Shown piece after piece: positions 1-7,883 of a stretch of DNA of 12,049 bases. The notes under the pieces were generated by a model. That model searched no databases, was not told where the DNA came from, and saw only the letters and a program-made list of their open reading frames with translations. A program made the translations under genes and the position numbers. The stretch covers positions 1 through 12,049 of the forward strand of contig JAITTM010000140.1 in assembly GCA_031286975.1 (NCBI GenBank), read 5' to 3'. Numbering within the stretch: position 1 is the stretch's first letter; each line of letters opens with the position of its first letter. The stretch is from Coriobacteriales bacterium. Lineage in GTDB: Bacteria; Actinomycetota; Coriobacteriia; Coriobacteriales; UBA8131.

Positions 1-56
1 AAGACCAACACCAATGCAATACCCAGAGAAAGTAGATGCCGCTTTTGCATTCTCAT
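1..56 (-). CDS. Partial secreted protein or lipoprotein, N-terminus only
   Basis: Reading leftward from an ATG at 56-54, an open frame of 18 codons runs off the window edge without a stop. The visible residues start MRMQKRHLLSLGIALVLV: a short basic n-region (R2, K5, R6) followed by a hydrophobic stretch, as expected for a signal peptide or an N-terminal membrane anchor. A Shine-Dalgarno-like AAAGGGG lies at 64-70 on the minus strand, 7 bases before the ATG, which supports this start. A second in-frame ATG two codons later is possible. The gene is divergent from the amidohydrolase at 384. No cleavage site, lipobox or function can be assigned because the rest lies outside the window. Confidence 0.6.
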   Translation of the reverse strand, partial: MRMQKRHLLSLGIALVLV

Positions 57-111
57 GTTGCCACCCCTTTGATGCCCGACTTTTCATCAGCATGAAGCCC
101 GCAGCTGCGTG

Positions 112-122
112 CCATTGTAGCA
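112..122 (-). promoter_or_regulatory. Extended -10 promoter for the leftward secreted-protein gene
   Basis: On the minus strand the sequence reads TGCTACAAT (TACAAT at 119-114, preceded by TGn), a good extended -10 element. The position 17 bases further upstream (142-137) reads ACCAAG, which does not resemble TTGACA. Initiation would be near 107, giving a leader of about 50 bases before the ATG at 56. The missing -35 suggests dependence on the extended -10 or on an activator; the tandem repeats at 165-191 lie about 60-85 bases upstream of the predicted start site. Confidence 0.5.
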
Positions 123-164
123 CAGGCTGCCTCACTCTTGGTGGATCCGACATACATCACTCAA

Positions 165-191
165 AATGTACTTAATGTAGTTAATGTACTT
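165..191. repeat. Three tandem 9-bp repeats, AATGTA(C/G)TT
   Basis: Three head-to-tail copies: AATGTACTT (165-173), AATGTAGTT (174-182) and AATGTACTT (183-191). Only the middle copy differs, by one C-to-G change. A partial fourth copy, AAATG, follows at 192-196. The array lies in the divergent intergenic region upstream of both the leftward gene and the amidohydrolase. The near one-turn period and the location fit a binding site for a regulator that contacts direct repeats, but no regulator can be named. Confidence 0.7.
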
Positions 192-233
192 AAATGCCCG
201 CGAAAGCCTCATATTTTTAATTATATGGGAGAA

Positions 234-254
234 TGAGACAAGAGTTGAGACAAG
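234..254. repeat. Direct repeat TGAGACAAG, two copies
   Basis: TGAGACAAG occurs at 234-242 and again at 246-254, a 12-base period, inside the amidohydrolase leader. The second copy overlaps the candidate -35 element at 245-250. It could be a regulator site or chance. Elsewhere in the 57-383 gap there is a short CCCTAGGG palindrome at 296-303; no convincing gene, terminator or RNA was seen there. Confidence 0.4.
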
Positions 255-273
255 GAAGCGTTTCTCTTATCTA
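245..273 (+). promoter_or_regulatory. Weak candidate promoter for the amidohydrolase
   Basis: TTGAGA (245-250) matches five of six -35 consensus bases, and 17 bases later TATCTA (268-273) is a poor -10 match. Initiation would be near 280, leaving a leader of about 100 bases. The surrounding 205-290 stretch is notably A/T-rich compared with the genes. Other placements, such as TACTAT at 281-286, are also possible, so the exact promoter is uncertain. Confidence 0.3.
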
Positions 274-369
274 TATCCGTTACTATAGGAGTCAACCCTA
301 GGGGGTGCCGTTTGGTCATGGTGTCTCCCTGTAGCTTCTCATGAGCCCTGCTGCTTACTTCTGCGATTT

Positions 370-374
370 GGAGG
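370..374 (+). promoter_or_regulatory. Ribosome binding site that fixes a TTG start
   Basis: GGAGG at 370-374 lies 9 bases before TTG at 384. No ATG or GTG in this frame is better placed, and the family's metal-binding HxH motif comes only 15 residues later, so the amidohydrolase very likely starts at this TTG. Confidence 0.7.
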
Positions 375-383
375 ACGTTCATC

Positions 384-1202
384 TTGAGCATCATCGTCGG
401 GCAACACACAACGCCCATCATTGACTTCCATGTGCATGTATATCCCGATGCGCTTGCAGCGCGCGTGGTTAAGGCGTTCAGCCGCTTCCCCATCGAGATC
501 TTTGCCGATGCCACCGTTGCTGGCTGGCTCGCGCATATGGATCAAAGCGGCGTGGAGAAGAGCGTACTGCTCAGTGTTGCCACCAAACCCTCACAGGTTG
601 AGACGGTCAACGACTTCTTGCGCCCGTTCTTGGGGCACGAGCGCTTTATTCCCTTTGCGGGGGTGCATCCTGAGCACAAGGATCCGGTGGGTGTTATCCG
701 TCAGGCGGCAGAGGACGGCTTTACGGGCATCAAGCTACACCCGATCATGCAAAACTTCAAGCCGCAGGAGAAGCGCCTGCGACCGCTGTATGACGCGGCG
801 ATCGAAGAGGGGCTCATCATCGTGTTCCACGCGGGCGCGGGCATGGACTACGACGCAATCCGTGGCTCCAAGGAGGATTTCGACGCGCTGCTCGCGCAGT
901 ATGATTACGAGCGGTTCGTGTTCGCACACCTGGGTGGGCGCCCCAACTTTCAGAAGTTCCCCGAATTCAAGAGTGGCTGGCCCGGTTATCTTGACCTCGC
1001 ATACTCGGTGGGTTTCATGCCGGATGAGTACCTGCTCGCCCTTATCCGCGATTTTGGCAGCAACCGCATACTTTTTGGCACCGATGGACCTTGGCAAAGC
1101 GAGGCGGAGAACATCGCACGACTTAAGACCATCGGGCTGAGTGAACAAGAACTTGCTGACATTCTGTACAACAACGCAGCCCGGCTGCTGAATATCCGGT
1201 GA
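384..1202 (+). CDS. Metal-dependent amidohydrolase (Amidohydrolase_2 type)
   Basis: A 272-residue single-domain TIM-barrel hydrolase of the amidohydrolase superfamily. The expected metal and catalytic motifs occur in order: HVH at H16/H18 after IIDF, K117 in GIKLHP, H149 in VFHAGAG, H182 in FAHLGG and D234 in FGTDGPW. Family members hydrolyse or decarboxylate small cyclic, amide or ester substrates in the cytoplasm; the substrate here cannot be read from sequence. Length is normal and there is no signal peptide. The start is TTG, chosen for the GGAGG 9 bases upstream. The TetR promoter begins at its stop codon, so the repressor/activase pair can be transcribed independently but may also receive read-through from here. 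The superfamily call is firm; a link to acyl-CoA metabolism rests only on proximity. Confidence 0.88.
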   Translation: MSIIVGQHTTPIIDFHVHVYPDALAARVVKAFSRFPIEIFADATVAGWLAHMDQSGVEKSVLLSVATKPSQVETVNDFLRPFLGHERFIPFAGVHPEHKDPVGVIRQAAEDGFTGIKLHPIMQNFKPQEKRLRPLYDAAIEEGLIIVFHAGAGMDYDAIRGSKEDFDALLAQYDYERFVFAHLGGRPNFQKFPEFKSGWPGYLDLAYSVGFMPDEYLLALIRDFGSNRILFGTDGPWQSEAENIARLKTIGLSEQELADILYNNAARLLNIR

Positions 1203-1227
1203 CAAACCCCGAACCTTTGCGTACAAT
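1199..1227 (+). promoter_or_regulatory. Promoter of the TetR-activase unit
   Basis: GTGACA (1199-1204, five of six -35 bases) and TACAAT (1222-1227, five of six -10 bases) are separated by exactly 17 bases. The -35 overlaps the TGA stop of the amidohydrolase (1200-1202). Initiation is expected near 1234, at the left edge of the palindrome 1235-1268, leaving a leader of about 100 bases before the repressor ATG at 1334. Confidence 0.6.
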
Positions 1228-1234
1228 ACGTCAC

Positions 1235-1268
1235 CCGACACATTGTTGGTTAACGCGCATTGTGTCGG
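1235..1268. promoter_or_regulatory. 34-bp interrupted palindrome, likely repressor operator
   Basis: Perfect 8-base arms CCGACACA (1235-1242) and TGTGTCGG (1261-1268) flank an 18-base centre. That centre is itself symmetric about the same axis: TG/CA pairs at 1244-1245 and 1258-1259 and a perfect GTTAAC at 1249-1254. In all, 26 of 34 positions obey the dyad. It lies immediately after the -10, at about +1 to +35, where a bound repressor would block initiation. No T-run follows, so it does not look like an intrinsic terminator. As RNA it could also fold into a hairpin. Binding by the adjacent TetR protein is inferred from position. Confidence 0.6.
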
Positions 1269-1333
1269 ATTGCCTGCACCTTGGCTCTGCCTTGGCTGCA
1301 CCTTATCCGCATAGCAGTGTATTGGGAGATGAT

Positions 1334-1993
1334 ATGGTTCAAGTGGTACTGCACGACAAGATGGCGGTTGCCGAGCATACGCCTGAGGACAGACGGTGTT
1401 TGCGAAGCAAGCGTTTGCTCCGTGCCGCCTTTGCGCAACTCATCGACGAGCGTGGGCTCGATGGCTTCAGCATCCGCGACCTCACACAGAAGGCCGACCT
1501 CAACCGGGGGACCTTCTACGCCCACTACAAGGACAAGGACGACCTCTTGCGCTGCTTTGAATCCGAGATATTCGACGATTTGCAGGTCATCGGACGCAAG
1601 GTACAGGACACCACGTTGCAGGAGCTGGCTCTGAGCGTAGCTGCTGGCACGCCCTTGCCCGTGAGCATCGAGCTGTTCGACCGGCTGCGTGAGCATGGCG
1701 TGCTACTGCGTGCACTGCTGGGGCCCAAGGGCGACGCGACCTTCCAGGCGCAGCTGCGCGACGTGGTATGCACGCGCATCGTGACCGCGGTGCTGTACAC
1801 AAAGTATCGCGAGAACCCCAGCCCGCTGGTGCAGTATTATGTGAGCTACTATGCCGCCGCGCATCTGGGACTCATCCAACGCTGGCTTGAGCGCGACATG
1901 GCGGAAAGCTCTGAAGAGATGGCGCGTATCCTCATGACGGTGATGTTTCTCAAACCCGGCGACCCTATCGACCTGACAGGAGGTGCGCTATGA
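1334..1993 (+). CDS. TetR-family transcriptional regulator
   Basis: A 219-residue DNA-binding repressor. The N-terminal helix-turn-helix region runs from about residue 14 to 65, with the typical succession [44 protein letters not shown]. The C-terminal half ([12 protein letters not shown], then [18 protein letters not shown]) resembles the TetR_C_8 domain common in Firmicutes and Coriobacteriia. I chose the ATG at 1334 (GGGAG at 1324-1328, 5 bases upstream). The same frame extends to a GTG at 1199, but that segment covers the promoter and palindrome and has no domain-like sequence. The stop overlaps the activase start as ATGA (1990-1993), so the two are translationally coupled. It probably represses its own operon through 1235-1268. 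The ligand is unknown; an acyl-CoA or organic acid handled by the activase is a guess. Confidence 0.88.
   Translation: MVQVVLHDKMAVAEHTPEDRRCLRSKRLLRAAFAQLIDERGLDGFSIRDLTQKADLNRGTFYAHYKDKDDLLRCFESEIFDDLQVIGRKVQDTTLQELALSVAAGTPLPVSIELFDRLREHGVLLRALLGPKGDATFQAQLRDVVCTRIVTAVLYTKYRENPSPLVQYYVSYYAAAHLGLIQRWLERDMAESSEEMARILMTVMFLKPGDPIDLTGGAL
1978..1984 (+). promoter_or_regulatory. Ribosome binding site of the activase, inside the TetR gene
   Basis: AGGAGGT, a near-perfect anti-16S match, lies 5 bases before the ATG at 1990 and within the last codons of the repressor gene. Together with the ATGA overlap it fixes the activase start and indicates strong coupled translation. Confidence 0.8.
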
Positions 1994-4900
1994 GCGAGAC
2001 ACTGCACCTGGGTATCGACGTAGGCTCCACCACCGTCAAACTCGCCGTTTTAGACGGGGAGAAAACCGTGGTCTTCTCCAATTATCAGCGTCACCACGCC
2101 GACATCCGCGCCACCATCGCCGAGGTGCTGGGCGAGGCGGCCGCGCACTTTGGCGAAACACCCCTCACCGTTGCCATCACCGGCAGCGGCGGCCTGCTGC
2201 TGGCACAGTGGCTCGACCTTGTCTTCGTGCAAGAGGTCATCGCCTCCAAAACGGCGGTGGGGGCTTTTATCCCCAACACTGATGTCGCCATCGAGCTGGG
2301 TGGCGAGGACGCCAAGATCATCTACTTCGATCAGGGCATCGAGCAACGCATGAACGGCACCTGCGCAGGCGGCACCGGCTCGTTCATCGACCAGATGGCC
2401 GCCTTGCTCAACACTGATGCCGGCGGTTTGGACGTGCTGGCGCGCGATGCCAGCATCATCTATCCCATCGCGTCGCGTTGCGGTGTCTTTGCCAAGACCG
2501 ACGTGCAGCCGCTGCTCAACGAGGGCGCGCGCAAGGAGGACATCGCGGCATCCATCTTCCAGTCCGTGGTGACGCAGACCATATCAGGGCTCGCCTGCGG
2601 ACGCCCCATCCGCGGCACCGTGGCCTTTCTGGGCGGCCCTTTGCAGTATCTGCCCGAGCTGGAGAAGCGCTTTGTGCTCACACTCGACCTCACGCCCGAG
2701 ACCACCATCAAGCCAGCCAACGCCCACCTCTTCGTGGCTGCCGGCGCGGCGCTGGCAGGTGCCGAGGGCGCACCCATCACACTGCCACAGATCGCGGAGC
2801 GCCTGCGCAACCTGGGCGACACGCAGGGCAGCGAAGTTGTGCGCCTTAAGCCACTGTTCGCGGATACCGCCGATTACGAGCGGTTCGTGGCGCGCCATGA
2901 GCGCGCGACTGTGCCGTCAGCCTCGCTTGCAGACTATCGCGGTACGGCTTTCTTGGGGATAGACGCAGGCTCGACCACCTTCAAGGCCGTCCTCATCGGC
3001 AGCGAGGGTCAGCTGCTTTGGCAGCTGTACACCAACAACAGAGGCGACGTGCTGGGTGCCGCCAAACATGCCGTTGGCGACCTCTATGCCGCACTGCCCG
3101 TTGACGCAAGCGGAGTGCCGCTGGTTACCTTGGGGCACAGCACGGTGACCGGCTACGGCGAGGGCCTGCTGCTGGAGGCGCTGCAGTGCGACTCCGGCGA
3201 GATCGAGACCATCGCGCATCTGCGGGGCGCACAGGAGCTGCTGCCCGGCGTCGATTTTATCCTCGACATCGGCGGACAGGACATGAAGTGCCTGCGCGTC
3301 AAAGACGGCGTGATCGACCACATCATGCTCAACGAGGCCTGCAGCAGTGGTTGTGGCTCGTTTATCGAGTCGTTCGCCGTCTCACTCAAAATGGGTGTAG
3401 AGGAGTTCGCGCAGGCGGCGCTTGCCGCCAAAAGCCCCGTTGACCTGGGCAGTCGCTGCACGGTGTTCATGAACTCGCGCGTCAAACAGGCGCAAAAAGA
3501 GGGAGCCACCGTTGGCGACATCAGCGCCGGCCTGAGCTACTCTGTCATCAAAAACGCCCTGTTCAAGGTCATCAAGATACGCGACCCCCGCGATGTGGGC
3601 GAGAACATCATCGTGCAGGGTGGCACCTTCTTAAACGATGCCGTGCTGCGCGCTTTTGAGAAGCTGCTCGGTCGCGAGGCCGTGCGCCCCAATATCGCCG
3701 GCACCATGGGTGCCTATGGTGCCGCGCTGCTCGCACGGGATCGGCATGCAGCCGCCTGCCATCCTGAACAGATCGCTGCGTGCACAGGCAACGAGCCAAA
3801 CCAGGCACTCGCGGCTTCCCCCGCCTCAAGTCTGCTCGACCCGCAGGCACTCGCGGCGCTTACCGCCACACATACCACGGCGCGCTGCGGGCTCTGCCCC
3901 AACAACTGCCTTCTCACCATCAACAGCTTTGGCGCCGACCCTACTACCGGCAGGCAGCGGCGCTTTATCACGGGCAATCGCTGCGAGAAGGGCGCGGGCA
4001 TCAAGCCGCTCAACGCCGATCTGCCCAATCTCTTTGCCTACAAGAAGCAGCGGCTCTTTGAGGGCACTGCCACATATCCCTACACACCGCTTGCGCCCAG
4101 CGAGGCCACGCGCCCCACGGTGGGTATCCCGCGCGTGCTCAACCTGTTTGAGAACTACCCCTTTTGGTACACCTTCTTCACCGAGCTGGGCTTTGCCGTG
4201 CAGCTCAGCGACGAGTCGCGCAAGGCGACCTACGAGGCTGGCATCGAGTCGATGCCCAGCGAATCCGTCTGCTACCCCGCCAAGCTCAGCCACGGGCACA
4301 TCATGGACCTGCTGCAAAAGGAGGTCGATTTCATCTTCATGCCCTGCATCCGCTACGAGCGGCAGGAGGATCCCGGCTCACCCAACCACTTCAACTGCCC
4401 CGTTGTGGTGAGCTATCCCGAGGTCATCAACCTCAACGTGGAAGAGCTGCAGGCCTCCCAGACCGCCTTTCTTAATCCCTTTTTGCCCTACGACCGCCAA
4501 GACATCCTGCCGCGCCGCATCCACGAGGAGCTCACGGCCTACTTCAAGGCGCATCCCCAAGCCAAAGGCACGACACCTACGCTGGCAGAGGTCAAGCGCG
4601 CCGTTGATCTTGCCTGGGATGAGGACGAGCGCTTCAAGCAGGACATACGCCACGCCGGTGAGGAGGCGCTCGCCTGGATGGAGCGCAACAAGGCTCACGG
4701 CATCGTGCTGGCCGGCCGCCCCTACCACATCGACCCCGAGATCAACCACGCCATCCCCGAGCTTTTGGCTGGCTTTGGCCTGGCCGTGCTCACCGAAGAC
4801 AGTGTCTCGCACTTTATCAAGCCCGAGCGCCCTTTGCGCGTTGTTGACCAGTGGATGTACCACTCGCGGCTTTACGCCGCCGCCAAATACTGCACCCAAC

Positions 4901-6417
4901 GCAACGACCTCGACCTCATCCAGCTCAACAGCTTTGGCTGCGGCCTCGACGCCATCACCACCGATCAGGTGCAGGAGATACTGGAGCCCGCCGGCAAGAT
5001 ATACACCGTGCTCAAGATAGACGAGGTGAGCAACCTTGGTGCCGCCCGCATCCGCGTCCGCTCACTGTTGGCTGCCCTCAAAGACCAAAAGCACGCGGAG
5101 AAGACCGGGGCTGCCACTGCCGCCGCCAACCCTGCTCCCCCTGCGTCCCTCTCAACCGCCATTACCAAGCCGCAGTACACGCAAGCAATGAAGGACGAGC
5201 GCTACACCATCCTCAGCCCCCAGATGGCACCCATCCACTTCGAGCTCCTCAAGCGGGTATTCGAGTGCGGCGGCTACAACTTCGAGCTACTGCCCTCCGT
5301 CGACCAGGGTGCTGTGGAGGCGGGGCTCAAGTACGCCAACAACGACGTGTGCTACCCCTCCATCCTCGTAACCGGCCAGATCATGGAGGCCATCACCTCA
5401 GGTCGCTACGACCTCGACAAGACGGCCGTCATCATCACGCAGACCGGGGGCGGTGGCCGAGCCACCAACTACATCGGTCTTATCCGCAAGGCCCTCAAAG
5501 AGGCGGGGCTGGCGCATATCCCGGTCATCGGGTTGAGTTTCCACGCGCTGGGCGAGATCAATCCCGGGCTCAAGGTAACGCCGCCGCTGCTGTACCGCGC
5601 CATTTTCTGCTTCTATTACGGCGATCTGCTCATGCAATGCCTCTATCGCACGCGCCCCTATGAGGCAGAGCCCGGCTCGGCGCAGGCGCTCTTTGACAAA
5701 TGGATGCAACGCTGCGGCGACAGCATTGCCGACATCACCTACCGCAGCTACAAGCGCATGGTAAAGCAGATCGTCCACGATTTTGACACCTTGCCGCTGG
5801 TCAACGACCGGCTTAAGCCACGCGTGGGCGTGGTGGGCGAGATTCTGGTGAAGTTTCACCCCACGGCCAACAACGGCATCGTCGATATCATCGAGGCCGA
5901 GGGCTGCGAGGTTGTGGTGCCCGGACTCACGGAGTTCTTCCTCTATGGCATCAGCGGCGGTATCTGGCAGCACAAGGAGCTGAGCAAACCGTTCAAGTCC
6001 AAGCTGGGCGCGCAGGCGGCCATCGCGGCGTTTGGCCTACTGCGCCGTCCAATCATCAAGGCGCTCAAGCGGTCGCAGCGCCTTGAGCCGCCCGCGACCA
6101 TCTATGAGCTGGCGCGCTACGCCGAGGATGTGCTCAGCCTTTGCAACAGCATGGGTGAGGGCTGGCTTCTTACCGCCGAGATGATCGAACTTATCCACAG
6201 CGGAACGCCCAACATCGTGTGCACGCAACCCTTTGCCTGCCTGCCCAATCACGTCACGGGCAAGGGCGTTATCAAAGAGCTGCGCCGTCTGCACCCCGCG
6301 AGTAACATCGTGGCGGTTGACTATGACCCCGGTGCCAGCGAGGTCAACCAACTCAACCGCATCAAGCTGATGATCAGCGTGGCCAAGAGCAATTTTGCGG
6401 AGAAGGACGGGGTGTAA
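1990..6417 (+). CDS. Giant double acyl-CoA dehydratase activase (BadF/BadG/BcrA/BcrD ATPase, DUF2229)
   Basis: A 1475-residue fusion. Module 1 (about 5-260) is an ASKHA-fold activase: phosphate motif [10 protein letters not shown] (8-17), GGEDAK, and cluster cysteines C125 (TCAGGTGSF) and C164 (SRCGVF). Module 2 (about 320-580) repeats this: [10 protein letters not shown] (323-332), GGQDMK, C451 (ACSSGCGSF) and C490 (SRCTVF). Both Cys pairs are 39 apart, as in the HgdC activator of 2-hydroxyglutaryl-CoA dehydratase. After an Ala/Pro linker comes C633-x2-C636-x3-C640 plus C665. A DUF2229/dehydratase-like region (about 708-1035) contains C761, C786 and C984, then a second linker (about 1037-1060). 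The last part (about 1072-1475) is dehydratase-like, with C1093, C1121 (DVCYP), C1411 and C1417. Such activases use ATP hydrolysis to drive a low-potential electron into a partner Fe-S enzyme. Here donor and possible acceptor domains share one soluble chain. No separate HgdA/HgdB gene is nearby, so the substrate is unknown. Family assignment is firm; the reaction is not. Confidence 0.92.
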   Translation: MSETLHLGIDVGSTTVKLAVLDGEKTVVFSNYQRHHADIRATIAEVLGEAAAHFGETPLTVAITGSGGLLLAQWLDLVFVQEVIASKTAVGAFIPNTDVAIELGGEDAKIIYFDQGIEQRMNGTCAGGTGSFIDQMAALLNTDAGGLDVLARDASIIYPIASRCGVFAKTDVQPLLNEGARKEDIAASIFQSVVTQTISGLACGRPIRGTVAFLGGPLQYLPELEKRFVLTLDLTPETTIKPANAHLFVAAGAALAGAEGAPITLPQIAERLRNLGDTQGSEVVRLKPLFADTADYERFVARHERATVPSASLADYRGTAFLGIDAGSTTFKAVLIGSEGQLLWQLYTNNRGDVLGAAKHAVGDLYAALPVDASGVPLVTLGHSTVTGYGEGLLLEALQCDSGEIETIAHLRGAQELLPGVDFILDIGGQDMKCLRVKDGVIDHIMLNEACSSGCGSFIESFAVSLKMGVEEFAQAALAAKSPVDLGSRCTVFMNSRVKQAQKEGATVGDISAGLSYSVIKNALFKVIKIRDPRDVGENIIVQGGTFLNDAVLRAFEKLLGREAVRPNIAGTMGAYGAALLARDRHAAACHPEQIAACTGNEPNQALAASPASSLLDPQALAALTATHTTARCGLCPNNCLLTINSFGADPTTGRQRRFITGNRCEKGAGIKPLNADLPNLFAYKKQRLFEGTATYPYTPLAPSEATRPTVGIPRVLNLFENYPFWYTFFTELGFAVQLSDESRKATYEAGIESMPSESVCYPAKLSHGHIMDLLQKEVDFIFMPCIRYERQEDPGSPNHFNCPVVVSYPEVINLNVEELQASQTAFLNPFLPYDRQDILPRRIHEELTAYFKAHPQAKGTTPTLAEVKRAVDLAWDEDERFKQDIRHAGEEALAWMERNKAHGIVLAGRPYHIDPEINHAIPELLAGFGLAVLTEDSVSHFIKPERPLRVVDQWMYHSRLYAAAKYCTQRNDLDLIQLNSFGCGLDAITTDQVQEILEPAGKIYTVLKIDEVSNLGAARIRVRSLLAALKDQKHAEKTGAATAAANPAPPASLSTAITKPQYTQAMKDERYTILSPQMAPIHFELLKRVFECGGYNFELLPSVDQGAVEAGLKYANNDVCYPSILVTGQIMEAITSGRYDLDKTAVIITQTGGGGRATNYIGLIRKALKEAGLAHIPVIGLSFHALGEINPGLKVTPPLLYRAIFCFYYGDLLMQCLYRTRPYEAEPGSAQALFDKWMQRCGDSIADITYRSYKRMVKQIVHDFDTLPLVNDRLKPRVGVVGEILVKFHPTANNGIVDIIEAEGCEVVVPGLTEFFLYGISGGIWQHKELSKPFKSKLGAQAAIAAFGLLRRPIIKALKRSQRLEPPATIYELARYAEDVLSLCNSMGEGWLLTAEMIELIHSGTPNIVCTQPFACLPNHVTGKGVIKELRRLHPASNIVAVDYDPGASEVNQLNRIKLMISVAKSNFAEKDGV

Positions 6418-6464
6418 GGGCGCAGAACCCTCGCCGCCCACAAAGGGTCTTCAGCCTAACGCAC

Positions 6465-6470
6465 AGGAGG
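6465..6470 (+). promoter_or_regulatory. Ribosome binding site supporting a GTG start for gshA
   Basis: AGGAGG lies 5 bases before GTG at 6476, in the gshA frame. The upstream part of the frame, back to 6395, overlaps the end of the activase gene and has no such site. A competing start at 6563 is described with the promoter candidate at 6528-6556. Confidence 0.6.
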
Positions 6471-6475
6471 CATTC

Positions 6476-7879
6476 GTGAGAAAACAGGTAGCATCCATGA
6501 GCAACATACCTCTTACCACAATTGCCGTCGCCAGAAAGACGAATGACTTGTACAATGGAGCCATGGAATCTTTACGGGGTGAAACGATACAGGTTCAGGC
6601 ACTGACGGACTACCTCTCTTCCGGCATCGTCTCTGGAGAAAAGCGCAGTCTGGGTCTGGAGCTTGAGCATTTTGTGGTTGAGCGGGGCACCGGTGCCCCT
6701 GTCTCATACCTCCCTGACCCCACAACCGGCAGGCCTGGCATCAGGACGGTTCTTGAGCGCCTGGCTCCCGCCTATGACGAGCGAGTCTTTGAGCCGCAGG
6801 GGTCACAGAGCAGCCTCATCGGGCTTATCCGCCCCCAGGCAAACATCACCCTTGAGCCCGGCGCGCAGCTCGAGATAAGCATCGGCCCTGCCAGCGCTAT
6901 CGCTGAGCTCGAGGCGCTCTATGCCGCTTTCAGGGCAGACCTCGACCCCATACTGGCTGATTTTGGCTACGAGCTCCTGCATCTGGGGTATCATCCCACC
7001 GCCTGCGCCTCTGAGCTGCCGCTTATCCCCAAAAACCGCTACGAGCACATGGACAGGTACTTCGAGTCGACGGGCAGACACGGCATCTGCATGATGCGTG
7101 CCACGGCATCCACGCAGGTGAGCATCGATTACTTCTGCGAGAAGGACGCCGTGCAGAAGTTCCGCGTCGCCAATGCGTTGGGGCCCCTGCTCGCCTTTGT
7201 AACCGATAACTCCCCCTTCTTCGAAGGCGTGCGCGTGGGCAGCACCGAGCTCACGCGCAGCGGACTGCCCGTACCCAGGCGTATGGCGCGCACGGTTATC
7301 TGGGATGACGTGGATGCCCAGCGCTCCATGACGGCTCCTTGCACCTTTGACGAGGGCTTTGGCTTTGTGCGCTATGCGGAGTCGCTGCTCGATGCACCCG
7401 CGATTTTCTCCTATAACACTGAGGGTTTAAGCGTTTATGAGGGCTTTACGCCCTTCAAGGAGGTCTTTGCCAACACGCCGCTCAGCGCGCATGATATCGA
7501 GCACATCCTGTCGCTTTTCTTCTTTGACGCCCGCCTCAAGACCTATATCGAGATACGGGTCGCCGATTCGCTGCCACTTGAGCTGGCACTCGGGTTTACC
7601 GCCTTGGTCAAAGGTATCTTCTATAACCAGGAGGCGCTTGACTCCTTTTTGCAGGACTTCCAGGGTCTGGATGCCTCCGCCATCGCCGCCGCCAAACGAT
7701 CCTTGCGCAACGACGGCTATGCGGCCACGGTGTATGAGCGCCCCGCCACCCAGTGGCTTGATCGCATGGTCGAGTTCGCCTGGGCAGGTCTGCCACCAGA
7801 CGAGCAGCATTACCTGAAGCCCTTGGCGAGCCTGATTGCGCGGCGCGCCACTCCCCTCGACAGCCCCGCGTCCCACTGA
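6476..7879 (+). CDS. gshA: Glutamate-cysteine ligase (GCS2 family)
   Basis: Joins L-glutamate and L-cysteine through the gamma-carboxylate at the cost of ATP, the first step of glutathione-type thiol synthesis, in the cytoplasm. With the GTG start the protein has 467 residues, normal for GCS2 enzymes. Visible family motifs: LGLELEHF (E62, E64, H65), LEPGAQLEIS (E127, Q131, E133), PKNRYEHMDRYF (185-196) and MMRATASTQVSIDY (206-219). The start is uncertain: GTG at 6476 has an ideal AGGAGG, whereas ATG at 6563 (438 residues) keeps every motif and sits one promoter-length after a TACAAT. It is 58 bases after the activase without a visible terminator, so read-through is possible, and 4 bases before the ATP-grasp gene, to which it is coupled. 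Actinobacteria usually make mycothiol instead, so gshA here points to a lineage outside the mycothiol makers. Confidence 0.88.
   Translation: MRKQVASMSNIPLTTIAVARKTNDLYNGAMESLRGETIQVQALTDYLSSGIVSGEKRSLGLELEHFVVERGTGAPVSYLPDPTTGRPGIRTVLERLAPAYDERVFEPQGSQSSLIGLIRPQANITLEPGAQLEISIGPASAIAELEALYAAFRADLDPILADFGYELLHLGYHPTACASELPLIPKNRYEHMDRYFESTGRHGICMMRATASTQVSIDYFCEKDAVQKFRVANALGPLLAFVTDNSPFFEGVRVGSTELTRSGLPVPRRMARTVIWDDVDAQRSMTAPCTFDEGFGFVRYAESLLDAPAIFSYNTEGLSVYEGFTPFKEVFANTPLSAHDIEHILSLFFFDARLKTYIEIRVADSLPLELALGFTALVKGIFYNQEALDSFLQDFQGLDASAIAAAKRSLRNDGYAATVYERPATQWLDRMVEFAWAGLPPDEQHYLKPLASLIARRATPLDSPASH
6528..6556 (+). promoter_or_regulatory. Possible promoter giving a leaderless gshA message
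   Basis: TCGCCA (6528-6533, four of six -35 bases) and TACAAT (6551-6556) are 17 bases apart. ATG at 6563 begins 6 bases after the -10, where transcription would be expected to start, the layout of leaderless genes that are common in Actinobacteria. It lies inside the longer reading frame that begins at 6476, and it may be a chance match. Confidence 0.3.
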
Positions 7880-7883
7880 AGCC

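Noticed and set aside
233..301. 22-codon small frame in the amidohydrolase leader (MRQELRQGSV...)
   Set aside because: The GGGAG before it is only 2 bases from the ATG, the predicted transcript start lies downstream of it, and nothing in it suggests a regulatory leader peptide.
735..1301. 188-codon minus-strand frame across the amidohydrolase and TetR promoter
   Set aside because: Shadow of the amidohydrolase; no domain-like sequence, and it crosses the promoter and palindrome.
1199..1333. 45-residue N-terminal extension of the TetR protein from GTG at 1199
   Set aside because: This stretch contains the promoter and palindrome, has no domain-like content, and the ATG at 1334 has its own GGGAG and gives a normal TetR length.
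6418..6439. GGGCG/CGCCC inverted repeat after the activase stop as a terminator
   Set aside because: Only a 5-base stem with a 12-base loop and no following T-run; too weak to call.
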